A DNA stretch of 64,000 nt from Bordetella genomosp. 8. Lineage in GTDB: Bacteria; Pseudomonadota; Gammaproteobacteria; Burkholderiales; Burkholderiaceae_B. The stretch covers positions 2,542,001 through 2,606,000 of the forward strand of contig NZ_CP021108.1 of assembly GCF_002119685.1 (NCBI RefSeq), written 5' to 3'. Made by a program: the position numbers and the translations under genes. Position 1 is the first letter of the stretch, and each line of letters opens with the position of its first letter. The notes beneath the pieces were generated by a model, which ran no database searches, was not told the origin of the DNA, and saw nothing but the letters and a program-made list of their open reading frames with translations. This document shows positions 47,853-58,079 of the stretch, in pieces.

Positions 47853-48176
47853 ATGAAACAGCCTGAGAACACTTTGCTCGCCGACATTCGCGAAGTGAAC
47901 CTGTCCTACCTGCTCCTCGCCCAGCGCATGCTGCGTGATGACTATGCGGCATCCATGTTTCGCCTGGGCTTTAGCGAACAGGTGGCCGACATCCTGATGC
48001 GACTGTCGCCGGCCCAGCTGGTGAAGCTGGCAAGCTCCAGCTCGCTGCTCTGCCGTTTCCGCTTTGACGATTACAGCCTGCTGTCGGCGCTGACCCACGA
48101 TGTGCTGGGCGGCGCGCTGCAACAGGCGCATGCCACCATTCTGCTTGCCAAACAGCCGGTCGAGCAACTGGCCTGA
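47853..48176 (+). CDS. flhD: Flagellar master regulator subunit FlhD
   Basis: A 107-residue protein with the FlhD opening '[19 protein letters not shown]' and 'ASMFRLGFS'. With FlhC it forms the activator of early flagellar operons. AAGGGATATCC precedes the ATG. FlhC follows after 24 bases. In Bordetella the pair (frlAB) is under Bvg control; no convincing BvgA site was seen here. Confidence 0.95.
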   Translation: MKQPENTLLADIREVNLSYLLLAQRMLRDDYAASMFRLGFSEQVADILMRLSPAQLVKLASSSSLLCRFRFDDYSLLSALTHDVLGGALQQAHATILLAKQPVEQLA

Positions 48177-48200
48177 TCTTTCCCGCACCCCCTCGAGATC

Positions 48201-48779
48201 ATGGCTATCAAAAGCGTATCCCAAGAAGCCGACGAGATCCTCCTGGCCAGCGCCATGATCGGTCTCGGCGCCCGCCTCCAGGTCCTGGAGTCGGAAACCA
48301 GCCTGAGCCACGACAGGCTCGCTCGGCTGTACCGCGAAATCCGGGGCTGCTCGCCCCCAAAGGGCATGCTGCCGTTTTCGGTGGACTGGTTCATGACCTG
48401 GCTGCCGAACATCCATTCGTCGCTGTTCTACAACGTTTATAAGTTCCTGAACGAACACACGGGCAGCAAGGGCGTCCGGGCCATCATCGACGCCTACCGC
48501 CTGTACCTGGAGCATGCCGGCGTGGCCGATCCGGACCAGAGCGAGCCGGTGCTGAGCTTCACGCGGGCCTGGATGCTGGTGCGATTCTTCGACGGCAAGA
48601 TGCTGCAGCTGTCGGAATGCCGCCAGTGCGGCGGCCATTTCATCGCGCACGCTCACGACCCGCGCTCCGATTTCGTTTGTGCGATCTGCCGGCCGCCTCC
48701 ACGCGCGGGCAAGACCCGCGCCGCCGCCAAGGAGCGCGCGGGCCGGCGGACCGCCCCGGCCGCCGCCATCGGGGTGTGA
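48201..48779 (+). CDS. flhC: Flagellar master regulator subunit FlhC
   Basis: A 192-residue protein matching FlhC length. The zinc-binding cysteines are in 'CRQCGGHF' and 'FVCAICRPP' (about residues 140-160), followed by a basic Arg/Ala-rich tail. It binds DNA with FlhD. A strong hairpin follows the stop codon. Confidence 0.95.
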   Translation: MAIKSVSQEADEILLASAMIGLGARLQVLESETSLSHDRLARLYREIRGCSPPKGMLPFSVDWFMTWLPNIHSSLFYNVYKFLNEHTGSKGVRAIIDAYRLYLEHAGVADPDQSEPVLSFTRAWMLVRFFDGKMLQLSECRQCGGHFIAHAHDPRSDFVCAICRPPPRAGKTRAAAKERAGRRTAPAAAIGV

Positions 48780-48787
48780 AATCCTCC

Positions 48788-48807
48788 GGGCCGGCCATTG
48801 CCGGCCC
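48788..48807 (+). terminator. Hairpin after flhC
   Basis: GGGCCGGC and GCCGGCCC form a perfect eight-base stem with a four-base loop just after the flhC stop, then GGTGTTTCATT. It probably separates flhDC from the motility operon, which has its own sigma-28 promoter. Confidence 0.7.
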
Positions 48808-48865
48808 GGTGTTTCATTGAGAGCCGCCGTGCTCAATAACCCCAAATGCCGCTGAAAATTCCCCG

Positions 48866-48892
48866 TAAACCACGCTTTCGCGGTGCCGCTCT
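48866..48892 (+). promoter_or_regulatory. Sigma-28 promoter of the mot-che operon
   Basis: TAAACCAC, 11 bases, GCCGCTCT. The TAAA and GCCG elements are exactly 15 bases apart as required by FliA. It lies 50 bases before motA. Confidence 0.8.
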
Positions 48893-48944
48893 CGGGGGAT
48901 CATGGGCGCTTGGGTAATACGTCTACGCTTGGCAGGGGCCTGAT

Positions 48945-49817
48945 GTGCTGATTGTTATTGGTTATCTCGTGGTGATCGCGTCCGTCGTCGGCAGCTTCGT
49001 TGCCTTGGGCGGCCATCTGGGCGCGCTGTACCAGCCCTTCGAATTCACCCTGATCGCCGGCGCGGCGGCGGGTGCGTTCCTGGCGGGCAACAGCCGCAAG
49101 TCGCTGAAGCTGATCAAGTCCGCGATCCCCAATGCCCTGCGCGGCGCGCGCTACAGCAAGGACGTGTACATGGAGCTGATGTCTCTGATGTACGTGATCC
49201 TGAACAAGGCCCGGCGCGAGGGCCTGATGGCCATCGAATCCCACATCGAGGATCCGGCGTCCAGCCCCATCTTCACCGAGTGCCCGCGGATCATGAAGGA
49301 CGAAAAGCTGATGGAGTTCATCACGGACTACCTGCGCATCATGATCAGCGGCAACATGAGCTCCTTCGAAATCGAAACCCTGATGGACGAGGAAATCGAG
49401 ACCTTCCGCCATGAGCGCCAGGTGCCCGTGCACGCGCTGCAGAACATGGCCGACGGCATGCCCGCCTTCGGCATCGTGGCCGCGGTGCTGGGCGTGATCA
49501 AGGCGCTGGCGGCCGTGGACCAGCCGCCGGCGGTGCTGGGCGACCTGATCTCCAAGGCCATGGTCGGTACTTTCCTGGGCATCCTGCTGGCCTATGGTTT
49601 TGTCGGGCCGCTGGCCTCGCGCGTCGACCGCCAGACCAGCGAAGCGGTCAAGATCCTGGAATGCATCAAGACCACGCTGCTGGCCAGCATGAACGGCTAC
49701 CCGCCGCAGCTGGCGGTGGAATTCGGCCGCAAGGTGCTGTTCTCCGGCGTGCGACCGTCGTTCGCCGAGCTGGAAGAGCACGTGCGGCAAGCCAAGACGT
49801 CCACCTCCAAGGCTTGA
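48945..49817 (+). CDS. motA: Flagellar stator protein MotA
   Basis: A 290-residue inner-membrane stator subunit starting with GTG (the only start that keeps the first helix 'LIVIGYLVVIASVVGSFVAL'). It has four membrane helices, the cytoplasmic loop with charged 'LMDEEIETFRHER', and the conserved 'DGMPAFGIVAAVLGVI' and 'GTFLGILLAYGFVGPLA' segments. With MotB it forms the proton channel of the motor. MotB follows after 15 bases. Confidence 0.96.
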   Translation: MLIVIGYLVVIASVVGSFVALGGHLGALYQPFEFTLIAGAAAGAFLAGNSRKSLKLIKSAIPNALRGARYSKDVYMELMSLMYVILNKARREGLMAIESHIEDPASSPIFTECPRIMKDEKLMEFITDYLRIMISGNMSSFEIETLMDEEIETFRHERQVPVHALQNMADGMPAFGIVAAVLGVIKALAAVDQPPAVLGDLISKAMVGTFLGILLAYGFVGPLASRVDRQTSEAVKILECIKTTLLASMNGYPPQLAVEFGRKVLFSGVRPSFAELEEHVRQAKTSTSKA

Positions 49818-49832
49818 CGGAGACAGGTCCGC

Positions 49833-50816
49833 ATGGCTCCGGTCAATAACCACCGCGTGGTGATACGCCGCAAGAAGGGCGCGCACGGCGGGCACCACGG
49901 CGGCAGCTGGAAGATCGCCTACGCCGATTTCATCACCGCGATGATGGCCTTCTTCCTGGTCATGTGGCTGATCAGCGTCGTGCCGCGCGAAGAACTTAAA
50001 GGAATTGCCGAGTACTTCCGCATGCCGCTGGCCGTGGCATTGACGGGTGGCCCCAATAACTCCGCCAATACCAGCGCCATCCCGGGCGGCGGCGCCGATC
50101 CGGTGCGCAGCGACGGCGACGTGCGTCGCGCCGACGGCAACCGGGTCGAGGCGCAGGTCAGGGGCGACGAGGCGCAGCGGCGCGACCAGCGCCGCCTGGA
50201 AGACCTGCAGAAGCGCCTGAACAACCTGATCGAAAGCAGCCCCGTGCTGAAGAATTTCCGCCCGCAGCTGCTGATCGACATGACCACCGAAGGCCTGCGC
50301 ATCCAGATCATCGACAACAAGAACCGGCCGATGTTTGCCACCGGATCGGCGGAAGTGCAGCCCTATATGCGCGACATCCTGCGTGAATTGGGGCCGGTGC
50401 TGAACGAAATCCCCAACAAGATAAGCATATCCGGCCACACCGACGCCACCCAGTACGCCCGCGGCGAGCGCGCCTACAGCAACTGGGAGCTTTCCGCCGA
50501 CCGCGCCAACGCGTCGCGCCAGGAATTGGTGGCCGGGGGCATGAACGAAACCAAGGTGGCCCGCGTCATGGGCCTGTCATCCAGCGTCAGCCTGGTTAAG
50601 GATGACCCTTATGCTGCCGTTAACAGACGTATCAGCCTGGTGGTGCTCAATCGGGCCACGCAGGAAAGGCTGGAGCGCGAGAACGCGGCGGCGGCGGATA
50701 TTTCGGCAAGCGATGCGAAGCAGGCCGGTAGCAGCCTGACCCGTTCGCTGTCGAACGCGGCCAGCCAGGGCAGCGGTGTGGTGCAGGAAATTCCGGCCCC
50801 CCGTCCCGCACAATAG
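49833..50816 (+). CDS. motB: Flagellar stator protein MotB
   Basis: A 327-residue protein. A basic N-terminus precedes one membrane helix with the proton-carrying Asp in '[17 protein letters not shown]' (near residue 32). The periplasmic OmpA-like domain ('[12 protein letters not shown]', '[11 protein letters not shown]', about 185-270) binds peptidoglycan and anchors the stator. The C-terminal tail is low-complexity. Confidence 0.96.
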   Translation: MAPVNNHRVVIRRKKGAHGGHHGGSWKIAYADFITAMMAFFLVMWLISVVPREELKGIAEYFRMPLAVALTGGPNNSANTSAIPGGGADPVRSDGDVRRADGNRVEAQVRGDEAQRRDQRRLEDLQKRLNNLIESSPVLKNFRPQLLIDMTTEGLRIQIIDNKNRPMFATGSAEVQPYMRDILRELGPVLNEIPNKISISGHTDATQYARGERAYSNWELSADRANASRQELVAGGMNETKVARVMGLSSSVSLVKDDPYAAVNRRISLVVLNRATQERLERENAAAADISASDAKQAGSSLTRSLSNAASQGSGVVQEIPAPRPAQ

Positions 50817-50829
50817 GAGCAGTTCGACC

Positions 50830-51222
50830 ATGACGGCGACGATACTGGTCGCGGACGATTCCGCGACGATGCGCATGATAGTCCAGGCCACCCTCACGGG
50901 AGCCGGCTGGAAGGTGCTGGCCGCGGGGAATGGCAAGGATGCGCTGGCGCTGGCCCTGGAACAGGCCGAACCGGTGGACCTGGTGGTCAGCGACTGGAAC
51001 ATGCCGGTCATGGGCGGGCTGGACCTGATACGCGGCCTGCGCCAGATGGAGCGCTACGAAGACGTTCCCGTCCTGGTCCTGACGACCGAGGACGACGTGG
51101 AAAGCAAGACCGCCGCGCGCGACCTGGGCGTGTGCGGCTGGTTGCAGAAACCGGTGGATCCGGACTTGTTGGTAGAGATGGCGTCGGAGCTCGTGGGCGA
51201 GCCCGGCGAGCCCTCGCATTGA
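50830..51222 (+). CDS. CheY-like single-domain response regulator
   Basis: A 130-residue receiver with 'VADDSATMR', phospho-acceptor D55 in 'SDWNMPVMGG', Thr in 'VLTTEDD' and Lys in 'LQKPVD'. It has no output domain. It differs from the second CheY at 57.7 kb (about half of the residues match by eye) and sits between motB and cheA. It may compete for CheA phosphate or act on a different target. Confidence 0.9.
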   Translation: MTATILVADDSATMRMIVQATLTGAGWKVLAAGNGKDALALALEQAEPVDLVVSDWNMPVMGGLDLIRGLRQMERYEDVPVLVLTTEDDVESKTAARDLGVCGWLQKPVDPDLLVEMASELVGEPGEPSH

Positions 51223-51237
51223 GAACAGAAGGGCGTC

Positions 51238-53433
51238 ATGAGCGGTCTTGACCTGAGCCAGTTTTACGAGACGTTCTTCGATGAGGCGGACGAGCTGCTT
51301 GCGCAGATGGAGCAGTTGCTGCTCGAGCTGGACGCCGGCCAGCCGGACATCGAACAGCTGAACGCGATATTCCGGGCAGCGCATTCGATCAAGGGCGGCG
51401 CGGCCACCTTTGGCTGCTTTACGCAGCTAGCGGAAACCACCCATTTGCTGGAAAACCTGCTCGATGCCATCCGCCGCGGCGAAATGGCGTTGCGCACGGA
51501 CATGATCGACATCTTTCTGGAAACCAAGGACGTGCTGAAAAGCCAATTGGACGCCTACCGCGCCTCCGAGGAGCCCGACGCCGCTGCGTACGAGCGCATC
51601 TGTGGCGTGCTGCGCCAGTTGGCGCTGGAACAGCAGGGCGGGCAAGCGGCCCCCGCCGCGCCGGCTGCCCCGGCGGTGGCTCCGTCCGTGCCCGCGCCGG
51701 CGCCTGCCGCAACGGCCCCGGCGGCTGCTTCGGCGCCCGCCCAGAGTCCCGCAGCCGCCGCGCCAGCCCCGGCCGGCGGCGCCGACCTGCCGTTGCGCGT
51801 GCGCATCAATCGCGTCTCGGCCAAGGATGCGCAGTCGCTGCTCGAGGAGATGAACAACCTGGGCCATGTGCTGGCCAGCGACCAGGCGGGCGGCGGCCTG
51901 ACGGTGTGGCTGGAGAGCACCTGCTCCGCCGACGATATCGAAGCCGTCTGCTGCTTTATCGTCGATGCCGACCAGATCGCCATCGGCCGCGAGGCCGTGC
52001 CCGCCGCCGGCCAGGCGGTGGACGACTTCGCGCAGGCGGCCGCGGATTTCGCCGCCCAGGCCCAGGCCCAGAGCGCCCCTCCGGCGGCGCCCGCGCCCGT
52101 GGCCGCGGCGCCCATCGAGGCTCCGCCCGCGGCCCCGCCTGCCGCGAGCATGCCGGCCGCCGCCGCATCGGGGGCCGCCAAGCCCGCCGCGCCCGCCAGT
52201 GCCCAGCGCGCCGCCACCGGCGCTCCCGCCGCGGACAAGGAGTCGACCTCGATCCGCGTCGGCGTGGAAAAGGTCGACCAGATCATCAACCTGGTCGGCG
52301 AACTCGTGATCACGCAGGCCATGTTGGCGCAGACCGCGTCGACGCTGGATCCGGTGCTGCACGACCGCCTGCTCAACGGCATGGAGCAGCTGGAACGCAA
52401 CGCCCGCGACCTGCAGGAAGCGGTGATGTCCATACGCATGATGCCGATGGACTATGTGTTCAGTCGCTTCCCGCGCCTGGTCCGCGACCTGGCCGGCAAG
52501 ATGGGCAAGCAGATCGAGCTGCAGACCTTCGGCCGCGCGACGGAGCTGGACAAGAGCCTGATCGAACGCATCATCGATCCGCTTACCCACCTGGTGCGCA
52601 ACAGCCTGGACCACGGTATCGAGACGCCCGAAAAGCGCGTCGCCGCGGGCAAGGAGCCGGTGGGGCAGCTGGTGCTGTCCGCGCAGCATAGCGGCGGCAA
52701 CATCGTGATCGAGGTCAGCGACGACGGCGGCGGCTTGAATCGTGAACGCATCCTGAAGAAAGCCGTCCAGCAGGGTATCGCCGTCAGCGAGAACGCGACC
52801 GACGACGAGGTGTGGCAATTGATCTTCGCGCCGGGCTTTTCGACGGCGGAACAGATCACCGATATTTCGGGCCGGGGCGTCGGCATGGACGTCGTGCGCC
52901 GGAACATCCAGGACATGGGCGGCCACGTGCAGCTGTCGTCGGTACCGGGCAACGGCACCACCACCCGCATCGTGCTGCCGCTGACCCTGGCCATCCTGGA
53001 TGGCATGTCGGTGCGCGTCGGCGCGGAAACCTTCATCCTGCCGCTGAATCACGTCACGGAATCGCTGCAGCCCACCAACGAGCAGATCTATTCGGTGGCC
53101 GGCAACGAGCGCGTGATGCACGTCCGCGGCGAATACCTGCCCCTGGTCGAAATGCATCGGGTGTTCTCGGTGGGCGGAGCGCAGGACGATCCCACGCAGG
53201 CCATCGCCGTCATCATGCAGGCCGAGGACCGTCGCTTCGCTCTGCTGGTCGATCACCTGGTCGGGCAGCATCAGGTCGTCGTGAAGAATCTGGAATCCAA
53301 TTACCGCAAGGTGCCCGGCGTGTCGGCGGCCACCATCCTGGGCGATGGCAGCGTGGCGCTGATTATCGACGTGTTCGCCATGGCCAGGGCGAATCGCGAA
53401 AAGTGGACACCGGCCGAAGCGGTTATGAACTGA
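51238..53433 (+). CDS. cheA: Chemotaxis histidine kinase CheA
   Basis: A 731-residue CheA. P1 has the phospho-accepting H49 in 'FRAAHSIKGGA'. A long Ala/Pro linker leads to a P2-like domain (about 180-255), a second Ala/Pro linker, the P3 dimerisation helices, the P4 ATPase with N-box 'LVRNSLDHGIE' and 'GRGVGMDVVR', and the CheW-like P5. It passes phosphate to CheY and CheB in response to chemoreceptors. Confidence 0.97.
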   Translation: MSGLDLSQFYETFFDEADELLAQMEQLLLELDAGQPDIEQLNAIFRAAHSIKGGAATFGCFTQLAETTHLLENLLDAIRRGEMALRTDMIDIFLETKDVLKSQLDAYRASEEPDAAAYERICGVLRQLALEQQGGQAAPAAPAAPAVAPSVPAPAPAATAPAAASAPAQSPAAAAPAPAGGADLPLRVRINRVSAKDAQSLLEEMNNLGHVLASDQAGGGLTVWLESTCSADDIEAVCCFIVDADQIAIGREAVPAAGQAVDDFAQAAADFAAQAQAQSAPPAAPAPVAAAPIEAPPAAPPAASMPAAAASGAAKPAAPASAQRAATGAPAADKESTSIRVGVEKVDQIINLVGELVITQAMLAQTASTLDPVLHDRLLNGMEQLERNARDLQEAVMSIRMMPMDYVFSRFPRLVRDLAGKMGKQIELQTFGRATELDKSLIERIIDPLTHLVRNSLDHGIETPEKRVAAGKEPVGQLVLSAQHSGGNIVIEVSDDGGGLNRERILKKAVQQGIAVSENATDDEVWQLIFAPGFSTAEQITDISGRGVGMDVVRRNIQDMGGHVQLSSVPGNGTTTRIVLPLTLAILDGMSVRVGAETFILPLNHVTESLQPTNEQIYSVAGNERVMHVRGEYLPLVEMHRVFSVGGAQDDPTQAIAVIMQAEDRRFALLVDHLVGQHQVVVKNLESNYRKVPGVSAATILGDGSVALIIDVFAMARANREKWTPAEAVMN

Positions 53434-53445
53434 GGGAGTAAATAC

Positions 53446-53946
53446 ATGGCAGCCAAACCGCAATCGCAAGGCGCCCGTGTCGAAGACATGGGCCGCGAAT
53501 TCCTGGTGTTTACGCTGGGTGAAGAGGAATACGGCATCGATATCCTGAAGGTGCAGGAAATCCGCGGCTATGACGCCGCCACGGTGACCCGCATCGCCAA
53601 TGTGCCGTCCTTCATCAAGGGCGTGACGAACCTGCGCGGCATCATCGTGCCGATCGTCGACCTGCGCATCAAGTTCAACCTGGGCAAGGTCGAATACAAC
53701 GAGCAGACCGTCGTCATCATCCTGAACCTGGATCGCCGCGTCGTCGGCATCGTGGTCGACGGCGTGTCGGACGTGCTGATGCTGGGCGCCAGCCAGGTGC
53801 GGCCGGCGCCGGAATTCGGCGCCACCCTGTCGACGGAATACCTGACCGGGCTGGGCACCGTGGACGAACGCATGCTGATCCTGGTCGATATCGAAAAGCT
53901 GATGACCAGCGACGAAATGGCGCTGGTGGAGAAAGCCGCCGTTTGA
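53446..53946 (+). CDS. cheW: Chemotaxis coupling protein CheW
   Basis: A 166-residue CheW that links chemoreceptors with CheA. Family segments are '[23 protein letters not shown]', cited as residues 18-40, then '[19 protein letters not shown]' and '[11 protein letters not shown]'. It starts 12 bases after cheA. Confidence 0.97.
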   Translation: MAAKPQSQGARVEDMGREFLVFTLGEEEYGIDILKVQEIRGYDAATVTRIANVPSFIKGVTNLRGIIVPIVDLRIKFNLGKVEYNEQTVVIILNLDRRVVGIVVDGVSDVLMLGASQVRPAPEFGATLSTEYLTGLGTVDERMLILVDIEKLMTSDEMALVEKAAV

Positions 53947-53997
53947 GCGGCACCACTTGCAGGGGCGGGGGCGGGGGCCAACCGGTTCGTTAGAGGG

Positions 53998-55680
53998 ATG
54001 CAGATGCGCAAATTTTTTTCCAACATGACAATACGCGCGAGCCTGCTCTTGGTGTTGGTGTTCTTCTCGCTGATGCTGGTGCTGGGCGCGGCGCTGGGGG
54101 TGCTGTCGCTGAAGGTGGGCGACGCCACGATGCGCGACATGCGGCGCAACCAGGCCATCGGCATCGTCCTGGAAGAAATGGTGAGCGACTACAAGACCGC
54201 CATGGTCGGTCTGGGACGAGCCGCCACGCTGCACCTGAGCGACGTCATCAAGCAGATCGGCCAGCCCAACATCCCACAGCCGGGCTTGAGCGCTTCCGCC
54301 AAGCCCGCGCTGGACTTCGCCCGCATCTCCTATGACAAGGCCCAGGCGGACTTCAAGCGCTACCAGGCCTTGCCCAAGCCCCCTGGCCTGGAAAGCGAGT
54401 TCAAGGCGATCGACGACGCGTTCTCCGCCCTGATGGGCCAAGGCCTGAAGGCCATGTTCGACGATCTGGCCAAGGGCGACCTGCCGTCCTACCAGAACCA
54501 CGCACAGATGGTCGCCGATGTCATGGAGGATCGCCTGAGCCTGGCGATCAGCCAATTCATGACTTGGCGCATGAGCACCAACGAGCAAGCGTTCGACGAC
54601 GCCGAGCAGCGCTACAACTTCGTGCTGATCGCCGTCGCGGCCGGCGGGGTCGTCGCCCTGCTGCTGGTGCTGGCGACTTATATGTTCCTGCGCAAGCGCG
54701 TGGTCCAACCGCTGGCCGGCGCCGTGCAGCATTTCGACCGCATCGCCGCCGGCGACCTGACGCACGTGGTGACCGTCGACTCGAGCAATGAAATCGGCGC
54801 CCTGTACGGCGCGATGAAACGCATGCAGGAAAGCCTGACGCGGACGGTGTCGGCGGTGCGCCGTGGGGTGGACGAGATCAACGTAGGCTCGCGCGAGATA
54901 TCGGCGGGCAACACCGACCTGTCCAGCCGCACCGAGCAGCAGGCGGCGTCGCTGGAAGAGACCGCGGCGTCGATGGAAGAGCTGGCCTCGACCGTCAAGC
55001 AGAATGCCGAGAATGCGCGCCAGGCCAACCAGCTGGCGGCCAGCGCGTCGGACGTCGCCGAGCGCGGCGGTTCGGCGGTGGCCGAGGTGGTGAACACGAT
55101 GCAGGAGATCTCGGGCAGCTCGCGCAAGATTTCGGAAATCGTCAGCGTGATCGACGGCATTGCGTTCCAGACCAACATCCTGGCGCTGAACGCGGCGGTG
55201 GAAGCGGCGCGCGCGGGCGAGCAGGGCAAGGGCTTCGCGGTGGTGGCGGGCGAAGTGCGCTCGCTGGCCCAGCGCAGCGCGCAGGCGGCCAAGGAAATCA
55301 AGTCGCTGATCGAGGATTCGGTGACCAAGGTGGGCGCGGGTTCGCAGCAGGTGGAACGTGCCGGCGCGACCATGCAGGAGATCGTGGCCTCGGTGAAGCG
55401 GGTGACCGACATCATGGGCGAGATCTCGGCGGCGTCGGAAGAGCAATCCAGCGGCATCGACCAGGTCAATCGTGCGGTGTCGCAGATGGACGAAGTGACG
55501 CAGCAGAACGCGGCGCTGGTGGAAGAAGCGGCCGCCGCGGCGGGTTCGCTGCAGGAACAGGCCCAACGCCTGGCCGAAGCGGTGGCGGTGTTCAAGCTCA
55601 GCCAGGGCCAGGTGATCGACGTGCCGGCGCGCGCCATCGCGTCGCCGGCCGCGCCGCGGCTCGCGGCGGAACCGGCATAG
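53998..55680 (+). CDS. Methyl-accepting chemotaxis protein
   Basis: A 560-residue transmembrane chemoreceptor of the Tar/Tsr type. TM1 is at about 12-38, a periplasmic helical-bundle ligand domain at 39-200, TM2 at about 203-225, HAMP at 226-280, then the signalling coiled coil with the hairpin tip around 'AARAGEQGKGFAVVAGEVR'. The C-terminus ends 'RLAAEPA' and lacks the NWETF-type peptide that tethers CheR and CheB. Ligand unknown. Two in-frame ATGs (53998, 54004) are possible starts. Confidence 0.95.
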   Translation: MQMRKFFSNMTIRASLLLVLVFFSLMLVLGAALGVLSLKVGDATMRDMRRNQAIGIVLEEMVSDYKTAMVGLGRAATLHLSDVIKQIGQPNIPQPGLSASAKPALDFARISYDKAQADFKRYQALPKPPGLESEFKAIDDAFSALMGQGLKAMFDDLAKGDLPSYQNHAQMVADVMEDRLSLAISQFMTWRMSTNEQAFDDAEQRYNFVLIAVAAGGVVALLLVLATYMFLRKRVVQPLAGAVQHFDRIAAGDLTHVVTVDSSNEIGALYGAMKRMQESLTRTVSAVRRGVDEINVGSREISAGNTDLSSRTEQQAASLEETAASMEELASTVKQNAENARQANQLAASASDVAERGGSAVAEVVNTMQEISGSSRKISEIVSVIDGIAFQTNILALNAAVEAARAGEQGKGFAVVAGEVRSLAQRSAQAAKEIKSLIEDSVTKVGAGSQQVERAGATMQEIVASVKRVTDIMGEISAASEEQSSGIDQVNRAVSQMDEVTQQNAALVEEAAAAAGSLQEQAQRLAEAVAVFKLSQGQVIDVPARAIASPAAPRLAAEPA

Positions 55681-55695
55681 GGCGCAGAGGACCAC

Positions 55696-56550
55696 GTGGC
55701 GACAGCGACTGCAACAGCGGCATCCGGCCAGGTCGAGCGGCAATTCGAGTTCCGCGAGGCGGATTTTTCTCGCGTGCGCCGCATGATCCATGAGCGCGCC
55801 GGCATTTCGCTGGGGACGCACAAGCGCGAGATGGTATACAGCCGCCTGGCCCGGCGGCTGCGCAGCCTGGGCGGGGCGGATTTCGCCAGTTACCTGGATC
55901 GGCTGGAATCGTCGCCCGCCGATCCGGAGTGGGAAGAGTTCGTCAACGCGCTCACCACCAACCTGACCGCCTTCTTTCGCGAATCGCATCATTTCCCCAT
56001 CCTGGCGAAGTTCGCGCAGGAGCGGCCGCAGCCCGTGTCGATCTGGTGCTGCGCGGCGTCCACCGGTGAAGAACCTTATTCCATCGCCATTACCCTGATG
56101 GAAGCGCTGGGCGCGCGAGCCTCGTCGGCCAGCGTGCTGGCGACCGACATCGACACGAACGTACTGCAACGCGCCCGTGGCGCCGTCTATCCCTTCGAGC
56201 GCGTGGCCAAGATTGAGGAAGCGCGTCTCAAGCGCTTCTTCCTGAAAGGCAAGGGGCCGGCCGCGGGGCAGGTGCGCGTGCGGCCGGAGGTGGCCGGCAT
56301 GGTGCGTTTCGATACCCTGAACCTGCTGGCGCCGGACTGGCCCATCCAGGAAAAGTTCGATGCCATCTTTTGCCGCAACGTGATGATCTATTTCGACAAG
56401 CCGACGCAGGGGCGCATATTGGAGCGCTTCGCACCGCTGTTGAAGCCTGGCGGCCTGTTGTTCGCGGGCCATTCCGAAAACTTCAGTTATATCAGCCGGG
56501 ATTTCCGCTTGCGCGGACAGACGGTATACGAATGCTTGGGCAGGCCGTAA
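55696..56550 (+). CDS. cheR: Chemoreceptor methyltransferase CheR
   Basis: A 284-residue SAM-dependent methyltransferase, GTG start. It has '[12 protein letters not shown]', '[16 protein letters not shown]' (SAM loop), 'ATDIDTNVL', and '[14 protein letters not shown]'. It methylates glutamates of the chemoreceptor for adaptation. Located directly after the receptor gene. Confidence 0.96.
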   Translation: MATATATAASGQVERQFEFREADFSRVRRMIHERAGISLGTHKREMVYSRLARRLRSLGGADFASYLDRLESSPADPEWEEFVNALTTNLTAFFRESHHFPILAKFAQERPQPVSIWCCAASTGEEPYSIAITLMEALGARASSASVLATDIDTNVLQRARGAVYPFERVAKIEEARLKRFFLKGKGPAAGQVRVRPEVAGMVRFDTLNLLAPDWPIQEKFDAIFCRNVMIYFDKPTQGRILERFAPLLKPGGLLFAGHSENFSYISRDFRLRGQTVYECLGRP

Positions 56551-56575
56551 AGGACTGCCCATCGGCGAAAACGAC

Positions 56576-57631
56576 ATGCAGAAAAAAATAAGCGTTTTGT
56601 GCGTCGACGATTCCGCGCTGGTGCGCGGCCTGATGACGGAGATCATCAACAGCCAGCCTGACATGGAGGTCGTGGCGACGGCGCCCGATCCGCTGGTGGC
56701 CCGTGACCTCATCAAGAAGCACAATCCCGACGTGCTGACGCTGGACGTCGAAATGCCGCGCATGGACGGGCTGGATTTCCTGGAAAAGCTGATGCGCCTG
56801 CGACCGATGCCGGTGCTGATGGTGTCCTCGTTGACGGAGCGCGGCTCGGAAATCACGTTGCGCGCGCTGGAGCTGGGGGCGGTGGACTTCGTCACCAAGC
56901 CCAAGCTGGGAATACGCGACGGCCTGCTCGAGTACACCGAGGTCATCGCCGACAAGCTGCGCGCGGCGGCTCGCGCCCGCCCCAAGGCTTTGCAGGTGGC
57001 CCCCGAAGTCCCCAAGCAGGTGCTGCGCTCGCCGCTGTCCAGCTCGGAAAAGCTGGTGATCATCGGCGCTTCCACCGGCGGCACGGAAGCCATCCGCCAC
57101 GTCCTGCAGCCCTTGCCGCCGGATAGCCCGGCCATCCTGATCACGCAGCACATGCCGGCGGGTTTCACGCGTTCGTTCGCGCAGCGCCTGGACTCCCTGT
57201 GCAGCCTGACGGTACGCGAAGCCACGCATGGCGAACGCGTGCTGCCCGGACACGTCTACCTGGCGCCGGGTGGCGATTGCCATATGCGGCTGGGCCGCAG
57301 CGGCGCGAACTACATCGTCGAGCTCGATCCTTCCGAGCCAGTCAACCGCCATCGGCCTTCGGTGGACGTGTTGTTCCATTCGGTGGCGGTATCGGCCGGG
57401 CGCAACGCCGTGGGCGTCATCCTGACCGGGATGGGCAAGGACGGCGCGGCGGGCATGCTGGAAATGAAGCGCGCGGGGGCCCGCACCCTGGCGCAGGACG
57501 AAGCGAGCTGCGTGGTGTTCGGCATGCCGCGCGAGGCGATCGCGCTGGGCGCCGCCGACGAAATCGTGCCGCTGGGCGCAATGAGCGAACGTATCCTGGC
57601 CAACGCCGGAGACCGTGGACACCGCGTATGA
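56576..57631 (+). CDS. cheB: Chemoreceptor methylesterase/deamidase CheB
   Basis: A 351-residue protein with receiver domain (D57 in '[10 protein letters not shown]') and esterase domain. Catalytic Ser in '[11 protein letters not shown]', His in 'TQHMPAGFT', and Asp in 'MGKDGAAGM' are all present. It removes methyl groups and, with no cheD in the cluster, probably also does receptor deamidation. Confidence 0.96.
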   Translation: MQKKISVLCVDDSALVRGLMTEIINSQPDMEVVATAPDPLVARDLIKKHNPDVLTLDVEMPRMDGLDFLEKLMRLRPMPVLMVSSLTERGSEITLRALELGAVDFVTKPKLGIRDGLLEYTEVIADKLRAAARARPKALQVAPEVPKQVLRSPLSSSEKLVIIGASTGGTEAIRHVLQPLPPDSPAILITQHMPAGFTRSFAQRLDSLCSLTVREATHGERVLPGHVYLAPGGDCHMRLGRSGANYIVELDPSEPVNRHRPSVDVLFHSVAVSAGRNAVGVILTGMGKDGAAGMLEMKRAGARTLAQDEASCVVFGMPREAIALGAADEIVPLGAMSERILANAGDRGHRV

Positions 57632-57682
57632 TGCCGGGCGCCCAGCGTCCCGGTGGAGAATGAATTTTTTGGAGTCGATGAA

Positions 57683-58072
57683 ATGGTTGACAAGAATTTG
57701 AAGATTTTGGTGGTTGACGATTTCCCGACCATGCGTCGCATCGTCCGCAACCTGCTCAAGGAATTGGGGTTCGAGAACGTCGACGAAGCCGAGGACGGTC
57801 AGATGGCATTGGACAAGCTGCGTACCGGCGGCTTCCAGTTCGTGGTGTCGGACTGGAACATGCCCAACCTGGATGGACTTTCCATGCTGCAGCAGATCCG
57901 CGCGGACGCCAATCTCTCCAAGCTGCCCGTGCTGATGGTGACGGCCGAAGCCAAGAAGGAAAACATCGTCGCGGCCGCGCAGGCCGGCGCGAACGGCTAC
58001 GTGGTCAAGCCCTTCACCGCTGCCACGCTGGAAGAGAAGCTGACCAAGATTTTCGAGAAACTCGGCGGCTGA
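57683..58072 (+). CDS. cheY: Chemotaxis response regulator CheY
   Basis: A 129-residue CheY of the flagellar-motor type: '[16 protein letters not shown]', D57 in '[10 protein letters not shown]', '[10 protein letters not shown]', 'VVKPFT'. GGAG before the ATG at 57683 decides the start; an in-frame start ten codons earlier is less likely. CheZ follows after seven bases. Confidence 0.97.
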   Translation: MVDKNLKILVVDDFPTMRRIVRNLLKELGFENVDEAEDGQMALDKLRTGGFQFVVSDWNMPNLDGLSMLQQIRADANLSKLPVLMVTAEAKKENIVAAAQAGANGYVVKPFTAATLEEKLTKIFEKLGG

Positions 58073-58079
58073 GGATGCC

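Noticed and set aside
51427..57225. A 1932-codon open frame on the minus strand across the che genes
   Set aside because: It lies antisense to cheA, cheW, mcp, cheR and cheB, all certain genes. Long antisense frames are expected in GC-rich DNA because stop codons are rare, and its translation is low-complexity Arg/His/Gly/Ala without any domain.
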